Of a stretch of DNA of 64,000 bases, positions 42,583 to 50,969 are shown piece after piece (the first letter of the stretch is position 1; the number at the start of each line of letters is the position of its first letter). Under the pieces are notes generated by a model. It saw only the letters and a program-made list of their open reading frames with translations, had not been told where the DNA came from and ran no database searches. Origin of the DNA: CAYQJL01 sp964612295 (GTDB lineage: Bacteria > Eisenbacteria > RBG-16-71-46 > CAIMUX01 > WJJG01); assembly GCA_964612295.1 (NCBI GenBank), contig CAZTDY010000003.1, positions 1 through 64,000 on the forward strand, written 5' to 3'. The translations under genes and the position numbers were made by a program.

Positions 42583-43464
42583 CTAAAACAAATAGTCTCT
42601 ATCTTCCAGCAGGATTGCCGCTTGGGCCTTCGCCATCATGTTGATGAGCTGGGCTTCGGGATACAGGTCGTCCGGGGCGGCCAGGACTTCCTCGAGCGCG
42701 GCAGTGAAGGCCACGTCATCGAGGGCCGCCACGCAGTGGTACCGCGCGTAGAGCACCAGGTGGTAAAGATAGCGCCGCTCGCTGACCGCGAAGGCTTGAT
42801 CGAAGAGCTGCTGAGATAGGACCGGGTCTCCGCCCAGAAGCCGGGGCGTCTTGGAGACGACGATCGCCTTGAGCACGTAAGGCATCCCGTGGAAGTAATC
42901 GGGGTCCATGGCCATCGCGGCGTCGGCCAGCACGTGCACGTAGGGCAGGTCGGCAAGCATCCGGGGATCATCGACGTTCGCCATGATCGTCTGTCCCAGG
43001 CAGGCCCCGGTCCACATGATGATGGGCGACAGATGGATCGGGTGGCGCTCGGCGATGGCCGCCCGCAAGGCATCGGGTCCTTCGGCCCAGCTTTGGGCAA
43101 ACCAGTCGATGCGGTCCAGATACCGGCGCCCCAAACCGAGGCCTTCGGCGTAGAGCCGCGCGGCGCGCTCGGGATCTTCATCCTCAACGAAGGTCATCGC
43201 GTAGGAGGCGTAGAGCTGCACGATGGTCGTCCACAATTCGATGCGATCCGGATCGGAACGACACAGGCCCCGCAGCAGCAACAGCTGGCCGGGAATCGCC
43301 GCCCGCGCCGTCTCCACATCCTGGGAGGAGTAGGCTTCGGCCAGCGAAGCCTCCATCACCGGGACCATCGTCCCCACGGCCATCCGTTGGACGGAACAGC
43401 CGCTCCCCCCAAGGGTGAGCACCAGCAGGAGGGGGACCCAGAGGCAACCGAGGTACCGTTTCAT
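42583..43464 (-). CDS. tatT: TPR lipoprotein TatT of a TPR-associated TRAP transporter
   Basis: The 293-residue lipoprotein has the lipobox LTLGGSGC (Cys at about residue 23) and helical repeats matching the TatT (Tp0956) family of the TPAT type of TRAP transporters. In Treponema pallidum, TatT forms a pore-containing trimer that docks on the solute-binding protein. Here the signature region is QLYASYAMTFVEDEDPERAA to LYHLVLYARYHCVAALDD. The next genes are a DctP, DctQ and DctM protein in order, giving a complete four-gene system. ATG 43464 has AAGG/GAGGG upstream and its own promoter. Confidence 0.85.
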   Translation of the reverse strand: MKRYLGCLWVPLLLVLTLGGSGCSVQRMAVGTMVPVMEASLAEAYSSQDVETARAAIPGQLLLLRGLCRSDPDRIELWTTIVQLYASYAMTFVEDEDPERAARLYAEGLGLGRRYLDRIDWFAQSWAEGPDALRAAIAERHPIHLSPIIMWTGACLGQTIMANVDDPRMLADLPYVHVLADAAMAMDPDYFHGMPYVLKAIVVSKTPRLLGGDPVLSQQLFDQAFAVSERRYLYHLVLYARYHCVAALDDVAFTAALEEVLAAPDDLYPEAQLINMMAKAQAAILLEDRDYLF

Positions 43465-43509
43465 CCTTGAACCCTCATCTATAGAATCGCACGTCCCAAT
43501 GCTGGCGCG

Positions 43510-43538
43510 ACCTTAGGGGAGCCGTGCAATCCTGTCAA
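43510..43538 (-). promoter_or_regulatory. promoter of the TPAT transporter operon
   Basis: On the minus strand TTGACA (43538-43533), 17-nt spacer, TAAGGT (43515-43510). The leader to ATG 43464 is about 40 nt. The -35 box is a perfect consensus. Confidence 0.65.
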
Positions 43539-43592
43539 ACCGCGGGCGGGCAGGCAGGGGATTCGGGGTAAACGTCGCGCCGGCGATCGTGA

Positions 43593-43598
43593 TATCGT
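43593..43598 (+). promoter_or_regulatory. -10 box directly before the second GT-C gene
   Basis: TATCGT ends 9 nt before ATG 43608, with no ribosome site in between. A leaderless or near-leaderless transcript is likely if this is the real -10 box. Confidence 0.3.
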
Positions 43599-43607
43599 AC
43601 CCGGGTT

Positions 43608-45281
43608 ATGTCATCACCATCCGCAGTGAAGCGCTTCGAGTCGGTCATCGCCCGCCGGCCGGGGACAGTTTTCAGCGCCTTGGCCGCGCTGGCCCTCGCC
43701 CTGGCCTGGATCTGCCGCTTCATCCAGGACGATGCGTTCATCTCCTTCGTCTATGCCGAGAATCTCGTCGGCGGCGACGGGCTCACCTGGTTTGGTGCGC
43801 GCGTCGAGGGGTACACGAACTTCCTGTGGGTGCTCTGGATCGCTTTGGGGATGCGCATAGGCTTCGAGCCGGTGGCTTGGTCGATGATGGGCGGACTCAT
43901 CTCCTGGCTGGCGGTGCTCCTCGGCACCTGGCGGCTCTCGACCCGCTTATTCGGCGCCTACCTGCCCGCCGCCCTGACCCTGCTCATGCTGACGAGCAAC
44001 TACACGCTGCTCGCCTACGCGACCGGTGGCTTAGAGACCATGTCCCAGGCCGCCCTGCTGACCTGGGCGGCGCTGTTCCTCTACCGGATCGCGCACGATG
44101 AGCGGCCCTCGATCGGCAGCGCGGTGGGGTTGTCGACCACAATCGCCTTCGCGCTCCTGCTCCGGCTCGATAGCGCCCTTCCGGGAGGCATTCTGGGCGT
44201 CCTGGCGCTGACGGTCGCCGTCCGGCGCCGCCTGGGGCCGCGCTTCCTTCTTGCCCTCGCCCTGCCGCTCCTGGCAGTGGTCGGTCCCTGGATGGCGTGG
44301 AAGTGGTCCTACTACGGCCGGCTGTTGCCCAACTCCTACTATGCCAAGCTAGGGTCGGACGTCTCGATCAACACGAACGGCCTGGTCTTCCTCGGCCGCT
44401 TCCTGCACTGGTATCTGATCTGGCCGCCTCTGGCAGCCGGGCTTCTCGCGCTCGGGCTGCGTTTCCGGGCTCTCGATCAGCGCATCGGCCGCCCGCTCCT
44501 GACGGCAATCCTGGTGGTCGCCGCCTGGTCGGCCTACGTCGTGGCGATCGGCGGGGACTTCATGGAGTTCCGCTTCCTGGTGCCGATCGCACCGCTGCTC
44601 TTCCTGCTGCTCGCCTACCTGATCTGGTTCGCCCTTGGGGCGACGTTACTGCGCCGCCCCCTCGTGACGGCCGCGGCAGTGCTGCTCCTACTGGCGGGCG
44701 CCTCCGCCCATCACGCCCGCAGCTTCAAGGGAATGACCGCTGATCGAACGCTCGACAGCATCGAAGCGCTCGCCACCTTCTACGACCGGTACCCGGACGG
44801 CGACTGGACTCGCATCGGGACGGCCTTGAAGCGTGCCTTGCAGGGCACCGAGGCGATCCTCTCGACGACGGCCATCGGGGCGATCCCCTTCTACAGCGGC
44901 CTGGAGACGGTTGATCAATGGGGGCTCAACGACCTCGAGATCGCCCGTGAGGGCAATCCGCCCCTGCGCTCGAGACGACCCGGCCACCGCCGCCACGCCA
45001 CGCTCGGCCAGCTCAGAGCGCGGGGAGTGAATCTGGTCATCGGTCATCCCCAGGTGATCCCCCGCGGACGACTCACCGGAAGCGGCGACGACGGCTGGCT
45101 CCGCCGATGGATCGAAACCGTCTTGAGCAACAACCAGGAGCCGATCGACACCGCAACCGTCGTGGCCATGCCGATCGATGAGACAAGTGCTCTCCTGATG
45201 TGGTATCTCACCCCATCGCCGCGGATCGACCAGGCGATCGGTCAGCGCGGGTGGGAAGGCCTCAGACTGGTTCTTCGGTAA
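43608..45281 (+). CDS. GT-C-like polytopic membrane glycosyltransferase
   Basis: The 557-residue protein has about 10 transmembrane segments and a soluble C-terminal part. The first outer loop has the paired acidic motif FIQDDAFISFVYAENLV (D41-D42) and GARVEGYTNFLWVLWIALG, as in arabinofuranosyltransferase/DPM-type GT-C proteins that use polyprenyl-phosphate sugars. VGPWMAWKWSYYGRLLPNSYYAK is a further family motif. Role: probable transfer of a sugar onto an envelope glycan or lipid. It is the second GT-C gene of the window (see 14352). A possible -10 box lies just before the ATG. Confidence 0.75.
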   Translation: MSSPSAVKRFESVIARRPGTVFSALAALALALAWICRFIQDDAFISFVYAENLVGGDGLTWFGARVEGYTNFLWVLWIALGMRIGFEPVAWSMMGGLISWLAVLLGTWRLSTRLFGAYLPAALTLLMLTSNYTLLAYATGGLETMSQAALLTWAALFLYRIAHDERPSIGSAVGLSTTIAFALLLRLDSALPGGILGVLALTVAVRRRLGPRFLLALALPLLAVVGPWMAWKWSYYGRLLPNSYYAKLGSDVSINTNGLVFLGRFLHWYLIWPPLAAGLLALGLRFRALDQRIGRPLLTAILVVAAWSAYVVAIGGDFMEFRFLVPIAPLLFLLLAYLIWFALGATLLRRPLVTAAAVLLLLAGASAHHARSFKGMTADRTLDSIEALATFYDRYPDGDWTRIGTALKRALQGTEAILSTTAIGAIPFYSGLETVDQWGLNDLEIAREGNPPLRSRRPGHRRHATLGQLRARGVNLVIGHPQVIPRGRLTGSGDDGWLRRWIETVLSNNQEPIDTATVVAMPIDETSALLMWYLTPSPRIDQAIGQRGWEGLRLVLR

Positions 45282-45294
45282 GTGAGGTGCCCAC

Positions 45295-45324
45295 TTGACC
45301 AGGGGCCGTCCGTCCCACTATAAT
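45295..45324 (+). promoter_or_regulatory. promoter of the gldA operon
   Basis: TTGACC (45295-45300), 18-nt spacer, TATAAT (45319-45324), a near-consensus sigma-70 promoter. An in-frame start at 45295 would begin inside this box, so ATG 45403 is preferred. Confidence 0.75.
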
Positions 45325-45402
45325 CTCTGGCTGAATCGTCTAATCCCTATAGCTGACGGGTCTTGGCAATTGGACCCTGCAACCGTGTCGAGGAGAGGAC
45401 TC

Positions 45403-46344
45403 ATGATCGAAGTGCGCAATCTCACCAAGCGCTTTGGGCCGACCGTGGCGCTCAGCGGGGTCTCCTTCGATGTCGCCGGCGGTGAGGTGCTCGGGCTTCT
45501 CGGCCCCAACGGGGCGGGCAAGAGCACCGCCATGCGGGTGATCACCTGCTACCTGCCGGCCGATGAGGGCACAATCACCGTCGCAGGCCACGACACCCGC
45601 GATCAGAGCGTCGCCGTCAGGCGCGAGATCGGGTACCTGCCGGAGAGCGCGCCGCTCTACCAGGACATGGGAGTGATTGAGTACCTTGAATTCGTCGGCC
45701 GCATGCGCGGTCTCGACGGGAGCCAGCTCAAGCCCCGGACCGACAAGATGATCGCGGCCTGCGGCCTCGAGCGGATGGCTCACCGGACGATCGGCACCCT
45801 CTCGAAAGGGTATCGTCAGCGGGTCGGGCTTGCCCAGGCCATGATCCACGACCCGAAAGTCCTGGTTCTCGATGAGCCCACCACCGGCCTCGATCCCAAT
45901 CAGATCGTGGAGATTCGTGAACTCATCAAACGGATCGGCCAGGAAAAGACGATCATCCTCAGCACGCACATTCTCCCCGAGGTCGAGACGACCTGCACGC
46001 GCGTGCTCATTATCAATGAGGGGGCCATCGTCGCCAGCGGCACACCCGCGGAGCTCGCCGGGCAGTCCGGGGGTGAGCAGCGGGTGATCGTCACGGTCAA
46101 GGCGGCCGCCGAGATCGTGGAACCGATCCTACGCGACAGCGGCTTGGTCAAGGACCTGCGCCTGATGGAGCAGGCTCCGGATCGCACCCGCTTCGCCGTC
46201 GGCACGGCAGCGAACGATCCCGAAGAGCAGCTATACCGCCTGGCCGTCGATCAGGGCTGGGTATTGACCGAACTCAAACGCGAGACGATGAGCTTGGAGC
46301 AGGTCTTCACGCGTCTGACAACCCGCGAGCCAATCTCGTCCTAG
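45403..46344 (+). CDS. ABC transporter ATPase, GldA-type
   Basis: The 313-residue ATPase has Walker A GPNGAGKST (34-42), Q-loop region ITVAGHDTRDQSVAVRREIG, signature LSKGYRQRVGLAQA, Walker B VLVLDEPTTGLDP and the H-loop STHILPEVE. A C-terminal domain of about 90 residues resembles GldA/ABC-2 ATPases. It energises the permease encoded 33 nt later. AGGAGAGG lies 5 nt before ATG 45403. In Bacteroidetes the GldA/F/G complex supports gliding; similar operons occur widely in bacteria without gliding, so motility is not implied. Confidence 0.95.
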   Translation: MIEVRNLTKRFGPTVALSGVSFDVAGGEVLGLLGPNGAGKSTAMRVITCYLPADEGTITVAGHDTRDQSVAVRREIGYLPESAPLYQDMGVIEYLEFVGRMRGLDGSQLKPRTDKMIAACGLERMAHRTIGTLSKGYRQRVGLAQAMIHDPKVLVLDEPTTGLDPNQIVEIRELIKRIGQEKTIILSTHILPEVETTCTRVLIINEGAIVASGTPAELAGQSGGEQRVIVTVKAAAEIVEPILRDSGLVKDLRLMEQAPDRTRFAVGTAANDPEEQLYRLAVDQGWVLTELKRETMSLEQVFTRLTTREPISS

Positions 46345-46377
46345 GTGACGGAAGCCTATACGGAGGGTACAAGAGGG

Positions 46378-47100
46378 ATGAGAAACGCACTGATCATTGC
46401 AGGGAAGGAGTTCCGCAGCTACTTCAACTCCACGATTGCCTACATCTTCCTGGTGGTCTTTCTGGTGTTGAATGCGGTGCTTTTCTTCGAGCTGCAGAAG
46501 TTCTTCGTCATCAATCAGGCCACGCTGCGTGACTTCTTCGGGCTGGCCCCGATCTTACTCCTCTTCTTCATTCCAGCGATCTCGATGAGGATGTGGGCTG
46601 AAGAACGCAAGATGGGCACGCTGGAGACGTTGATGACCCTACCGGTGCGCGACTGGGAGGTCGTGGTGGGCAAGTTTCTGGCCGGGTTCTCTTTCTACCT
46701 GGTCGCCCTCGCATTGACGTTCCCCCTGCCGATGATTGTCGGCGCACTGGGGAGTCCGGACGGAGGTGCCATCTTCTGCGGATACCTGGGGCTCCTGTTC
46801 CTGGGAGCCTCCTACCTGGCCATCGGGCTGTGGGTCTCGAGTATGACCGAGAACCAGATCGTGGCCTTCATCGGGTCATTCGTGATCTGTCTGTTGTTCT
46901 TCATCGTGGGAGTCGATCTGATCCTGACCTCCGTGCCCCGCTGGCTCGTGCCGTTCTTCAAGGGGCTTTCGTTGGGCAGCCACTTCAGCTCGATTGAGCG
47001 TGGGGTGATCGACTCACGCGACTTGATCTACTACGTATCGATGATCGGTTTCTTCCTATTCCTCAACGTGCGCTCTGTAGAGAGCCGCCGCGGGCAGTAA
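46378..47100 (+). CDS. ABC-2 permease, GldF-type
   Basis: The 240-residue membrane protein has six hydrophobic segments (IAYIFLVVFLVLNAVLFFEL, FGLAPILLLFFIPAISMRMW, FLAGFSFYLVALALTFPLPM, FCGYLGLLFLGASYLAIGLW, IVAFIGSFVICLLFFIVGVD, LIYYVSMIGFFLFLNV). It is typical of the GldF family, with the conserved RMWAEERKMGTLETLMTLPV loop after helix 2. ATG 46378 has GAGGGTACAAGAGGG upstream; GTG 46345 is in frame but has no ribosome site. Confidence 0.93.
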   Translation: MRNALIIAGKEFRSYFNSTIAYIFLVVFLVLNAVLFFELQKFFVINQATLRDFFGLAPILLLFFIPAISMRMWAEERKMGTLETLMTLPVRDWEVVVGKFLAGFSFYLVALALTFPLPMIVGALGSPDGGAIFCGYLGLLFLGASYLAIGLWVSSMTENQIVAFIGSFVICLLFFIVGVDLILTSVPRWLVPFFKGLSLGSHFSSIERGVIDSRDLIYYVSMIGFFLFLNVRSVESRRGQ

Positions 47101-47144
47101 GACTACGGAACACGTCTGAGGCAAGGCGGAGGAGAGCAAGCGAC

Positions 47145-48944
47145 ATGGCGAATCGAATTGGAAAAGGTGGGGCTGCGGCGGGAACGCTATTCGGCATCAT
47201 CCTGGTGGCCGCGATCCTGGTTCTGGTCAATGTGATCTCGGCGGGCAATTTCTTCCGCCTCGATCTGACCGAGGGCAAGGAGTTCACGATCTCGAAGGCC
47301 ACCAAGGAGATGGTCCGCGATCTCGAAGATCTGGTCACCATCACCGTGTATATGTCCGAGGAGCTGCCCACGCAGCTCTCGACCTTGCGCCGGCAGATCT
47401 CGGATATCCTGGACGAGTACCGCAACTTCAGCCGCGGCAACGTCCAGATCGAGTTCGTCGATCCGGTCAGCGACCCGGAGCTCGAACAGCGCATGCGCGG
47501 GCTTGGGATCCCCATGATCACGGCGCAGACGCTGGAGAAGGACCAGTTCCAGTCGGTCAACATCTACTTGGGGATGCTGGTCAGCCATCTCGACAAGCAG
47601 GAGGTGATCCCGGTTGTCCAGGACACCTATACGCTCGAATACGATCTGACCTCGGCCATCCTCAAGGTGGCGAGCGAGAAGAGCTACAAGGTCGGCGTTC
47701 TGGCCGGAAACACGATGCACAGTCTTGACAGCTCGCTGACCGGGATGAACGAGCTGCTTCAGAAGCAGTTCACCATCGTGCCGGTCAACCTGGGCGATGG
47801 AACCCAGGAGATTGCAGCCGATATCGACCTGCTGATCCTGGCCGGGCCAAACGAGGTGCCCGACGAGATCGAGTACCAGATCGACCAGTACCTCATGCGC
47901 GGCGGCAAGATCATCTTCATGGTCGACGCCATTCGTCTCGCCGAGGGCGGCGGCCTGCAGGCCACGCCGCTGAGGTCGGGTATCGAGGATCTCCTCGCCC
48001 ACTACGGCGTGCGCGTGCAGAACGCGCTCGCCGTGGACCGCGCGGCCAACGCCACCGCCTCCTTCAGCAGCGGGTACGTGCGCTACACGCTCCCCTACCC
48101 CTACTGGGTCAAGTCGGTCCCCGACCTGCTCAATGCCGAGCATCCGATCACGAACCGTTTGGAGTCGATCGTCCTGCCCTGGGTCGCGCCCATCGAGCTG
48201 GATGTCGAGATCGCCGCGGGGGACCCGCTCGCCAAGATCGAGGAGATGGCCGAGGCTCAGCGCGAAGCCCAACGCGAGATCGCCGAGCAGCTGGGCGTCG
48301 ACCTGCCCGAGGTAGAGCAGGAGGAGGAAGGGGACGAGGCCGTGACCGCCGCCGAGCAAACCACCGGTGCGCTTCAGGCTCATGTGCTGGCCCGGACCTC
48401 CCCGCAGTCCTGGTCGATCAGCGGCCACTACGACCTCAATCCGCAACAGCGGTTCGCGCCGGCCGGTGGAGAGGTGTCTCCGAAGATCACGGCCGTCGCC
48501 CTCACCGGCACGTTTGACAGTTACTACAACGCGCAGCCGGTGCCGCAGACGCAGACTCCCCCGGTCGTTCCCGAGGAAGGTGAGGAGGTGATCGCCGCGC
48601 CCACCCCGATCGGAGAGCCGACGCTGCGCAGTCCCGAGACGCAGATCATCGTCATCGGAAACGCGCAGTTCGCCACCGATCAGTTCCTCGCGCAGTTTGG
48701 CGCCAACACCGTTTTCCTGCAGAATGCGATCGACTACCTGACCCTCGGAGATCAACTCATCAGCATTCGCTCGCGGGGCGCGACCGACCGTCCCCTGAAG
48801 CAGGTGTCGGCTACGACCAGGTCATCGATCAAGGTCGCCGGCATGCTGGGCACGCCCGTGCTGGTGATTCTGTTTGGATTGGTGCGCTTCCTGGCGCGCC
48901 GCAAGACGATGGCCGCTCGTGAAGCGGCGGCCGTCCGGGCCTAA
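47145..48944 (+). CDS. GldG-type ABC accessory membrane protein
   Basis: The 599-residue protein has an N-terminal transmembrane helix (about 10-30, LFGIILVAAILVLVNVISAG). A large outer region with a thioredoxin-like/ABC_transp_aux fold follows (FRLDLTEGKEFTISKATKEM, VTITVYMSEELPTQL, VQIEFVDPVSD, IDLLILAGPNEVPDEIEYQI). A second transmembrane helix lies near the end (MLGTPVLVILFGLVRFLAR, about 560-580). An insertion rich in Glu (about 365-400) and a Pro/Gln/Thr segment (about 465-490) are extra. It follows the permease by 44 nt, as gldG does. Exact role unknown; it may couple the ABC pair to an extracellular structure. Confidence 0.9.
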   Translation: MANRIGKGGAAAGTLFGIILVAAILVLVNVISAGNFFRLDLTEGKEFTISKATKEMVRDLEDLVTITVYMSEELPTQLSTLRRQISDILDEYRNFSRGNVQIEFVDPVSDPELEQRMRGLGIPMITAQTLEKDQFQSVNIYLGMLVSHLDKQEVIPVVQDTYTLEYDLTSAILKVASEKSYKVGVLAGNTMHSLDSSLTGMNELLQKQFTIVPVNLGDGTQEIAADIDLLILAGPNEVPDEIEYQIDQYLMRGGKIIFMVDAIRLAEGGGLQATPLRSGIEDLLAHYGVRVQNALAVDRAANATASFSSGYVRYTLPYPYWVKSVPDLLNAEHPITNRLESIVLPWVAPIELDVEIAAGDPLAKIEEMAEAQREAQREIAEQLGVDLPEVEQEEEGDEAVTAAEQTTGALQAHVLARTSPQSWSISGHYDLNPQQRFAPAGGEVSPKITAVALTGTFDSYYNAQPVPQTQTPPVVPEEGEEVIAAPTPIGEPTLRSPETQIIVIGNAQFATDQFLAQFGANTVFLQNAIDYLTLGDQLISIRSRGATDRPLKQVSATTRSSIKVAGMLGTPVLVILFGLVRFLARRKTMAAREAAAVRA

Positions 48945-48968
48945 TAGCGATTAGGGAGGTCAAGTCTG

Positions 48969-49931
48969 ATGAGAGTACGGACCATGCTCGCCCTGGTGGT
49001 TGTCGCGGCGATGCTGCTGCTTGTTGCCATCATGTCGCAGCGGAGCGAGCGATCCCAGGAGCGCATCGCGCCCGGTCCCATTTTCCCCGGACTGACGGCT
49101 GAAGCGGTGGCCGACATCCAGCTGACCACGGACGCCGACACGGTGCATCTCGTCCTGCAGGATGACCTGTGGGTCGTGGCCACGGAAGGGCACTTCCCGG
49201 CCGACACGACCGCAGTCGGTCGTCTGCTCGAGAAGCTGGACATCTTCGACCGGCGCTACCGCCACTCCACCAACCCCGAGAAACAGGTCACATTCGAGGT
49301 GGATGATGCCTCCGGTACCGAAGTCCGCCTGGGCGATGCGTCCGGAACTGCGCTCGCCCACTTCCGCCTGGGAAAGAACGGCCCCGATTTCCGGAGCCAG
49401 TTCATCCGGCCGGTTGACTCCGATGAGGTCTTCCGCCTCCCCGACTACCTGGCCAGCGCCTATCAGGCCTCCCGCGCGACCTGGCGTGAGAAGCGGATCT
49501 TCACCTTCGATGCCGACAAAGTGGGCATGATCCTCATCACCCCCGAAGAGGGTGAGGCGCTTCATGTCGGGAATCTGGGCGACGATGGATACGTCTTCCT
49601 GCCCGACAGCGCGGCGGTCAAGAAACAGGCCATCGAATCGGCCGTGCGCAGGCTCTCGAACCTGCGCTGCGACGCGTTCCCCGACACCGTGCCTTCACTT
49701 GAAGATGCCGGGCTCCTGCCTCCCCTGCAGCAGGTCGAGGTCATGCTGACCGACGGCGCATCCCACGTGCTCGAGATCGGAGCGACCGAGTCGGAGGAGA
49801 ATGCGCGGTTCTACGTCAAGCGGGCGGGCAAGGATACGATCTACCTTCTGAGCCGGGGTCAGATCGGCGGGCTGCTGCCTGACCGGGAGACGCTGGCCGA
49901 GGTTTCGCCGGAGCCATCCGCGCCAGAGTAG
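48969..49931 (+). CDS. DUF4340-domain protein, fourth gene of the gld-type cluster
   Basis: The 320-residue protein has a short N-terminal hydrophobic helix (ALVVVAAMLLLVAIM) and a DUF4340 body (VADIQLTTDADTVHLVLQDD, WVVATEGHFPADTTAVGRLL, RLGDASGTALAHFRLGKNG, REKRIFTFDADKVGMI). It belongs to the standard GldA-F-G-DUF4340 arrangement found in many Gram-negative bacteria. GGGAGG precedes ATG 48969. The operon ends about 40 nt before the palindromic repeat at 49971. Confidence 0.9.
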   Translation: MRVRTMLALVVVAAMLLLVAIMSQRSERSQERIAPGPIFPGLTAEAVADIQLTTDADTVHLVLQDDLWVVATEGHFPADTTAVGRLLEKLDIFDRRYRHSTNPEKQVTFEVDDASGTEVRLGDASGTALAHFRLGKNGPDFRSQFIRPVDSDEVFRLPDYLASAYQASRATWREKRIFTFDADKVGMILITPEEGEALHVGNLGDDGYVFLPDSAAVKKQAIESAVRRLSNLRCDAFPDTVPSLEDAGLLPPLQQVEVMLTDGASHVLEIGATESEENARFYVKRAGKDTIYLLSRGQIGGLLPDRETLAEVSPEPSAPE

Positions 49932-49970
49932 GACGGCGCCGGTCGGGATGTCTCTTCGCGTTCCCTTGAA

Positions 49971-49997
49971 AAAACAAGGCAATGACCTTGATTTCGT
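49971..49997. repeat. copy 2 of the intergenic palindromic element
   Basis: Matches the 20042-20068 copy at 22 of 27 positions. CAAGG (49975-49979) and CCTTG (49986-49990) form the stem here, with a 6-nt loop. It lies between the convergent 49931 and 50025 gene ends. Confidence 0.55.
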
Positions 49998-50024
49998 AAG
50001 GGATCCCGCAGAGCAATACCCCTC

Positions 50025-50855
50025 TCAGGTCGTGGCCCCCGGAGCATCCGCCCCCTGCACGTGCATCGGAATGCGCAGCAACCGGCTCAGACACATCTCA
50101 AGCGTCTGGAGACGCACCGGCTTGGGCAACACCCCGGTCAGGTTGGGCGGCAACCGGTGCGGCGGGATGGTCGAGAGCCAGTCGCCCGGCTGGGCGATCG
50201 CCAGAACGGGCAGTTCGCTGTGGTGTTCCGTCAAAGCCCGGAGGAGCGCCCGGCCGGCGGGTTCGCCGTCGAAGTCCGCCACGACGGCCTTGAACAGTTC
50301 GCTCTCGAGCGCCTCCAACGCTTCCAGCGCACCGCGCACGGCCCGGCAGGAGATGCCGACCGCTCGCAGGTAGCGCATGAGGATCTGCCCGACCTGCGGG
50401 TCGGTCCCCACGTAGAGAACACTCTGGGTGACGGCGAGAGGCTGCCCCGGAGGCCTGCTGCGCTCCAGGTAACCCATGATGTCCCGCCGCACGCCGCTCG
50501 CGCCCTGTTCGGGAGGAACGACCTGGATGGGCAGATCCAATTCCCCGATTCGTGAGAGAAGTGCTGCCGTCGGCACGGCCACCGACCAGATCGGGATCGG
50601 CGGTAAGGCGAGCGCCTCGTTGCCCATCTTGAGGAAGGTGAGAAGCGTCTCGATGTCCATCAGCGAGGGAGAGGCCACGTCGTTCAAGGTGGACGCGATC
50701 GCCGCCGGGTAGACTCGCTCGACAAAGGAGATCACCTCGGGCAGAGAGGCGGACCAGGTGGCCCGCAGCTGATGGCGCTCGAAGTCGGTGAGAAGCCGCC
50801 GGGCCAGATCGCCGTCGCGCATCCAGATGAGGATGTGTTCGTCCCGCTGCCTCAT
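50025..50855 (-). CDS. receiver-domain-like protein, unknown partner
   Basis: The 276-residue protein appears to hold two CheY-like domains. The C-terminal one (about 140-260) reads QSVLYVGTDPQVGQILMRYL, VVADFDGEPAGRALLRALTE, LPVLAIAQ and VLPKPVRLQTLEMCLSRLL. D in VVADFDGEP could be the phosphorylation site and K in LPKP the conserved Lys. The N-terminal half is more degenerate (ILIWMRDGDLARRLLTDFER). No DNA-binding domain is seen. ATG 50855 follows AGAGGAGAGC; start 50894 has no ribosome site. Confidence 0.65.
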   Translation of the reverse strand: MRQRDEHILIWMRDGDLARRLLTDFERHQLRATWSASLPEVISFVERVYPAAIASTLNDVASPSLMDIETLLTFLKMGNEALALPPIPIWSVAVPTAALLSRIGELDLPIQVVPPEQGASGVRRDIMGYLERSRPPGQPLAVTQSVLYVGTDPQVGQILMRYLRAVGISCRAVRGALEALEALESELFKAVVADFDGEPAGRALLRALTEHHSELPVLAIAQPGDWLSTIPPHRLPPNLTGVLPKPVRLQTLEMCLSRLLRIPMHVQGADAPGATT

Positions 50856-50969
50856 GCTCTCCTCTGATCGAATCGCCCGGCCCCCGTGGTCCAACGTCCA
50901 TCGCGGCCCCAGGATATGGCAGCGCGGGGGGATTGCAAGCGGGGCGGAGACGGCCGGGGCGCCATCACA

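Noticed and set aside
45295..45402. Upstream start of the GldA-type ATPase
   Set aside because: It begins inside the -35 box of a near-consensus promoter; ATG 45403 has AGGAGAGG upstream.
47187..48755. 522-codon minus-strand open frame
   Set aside because: Antisense shadow of the GldG-type gene; unusual His/Asp/Arg composition.
48979..49931. Programmed recoding elsewhere in the window
   Set aside because: I checked gene ends and neighbouring frames for other in-frame TGA codons joining coherent halves and found none apart from 19033.
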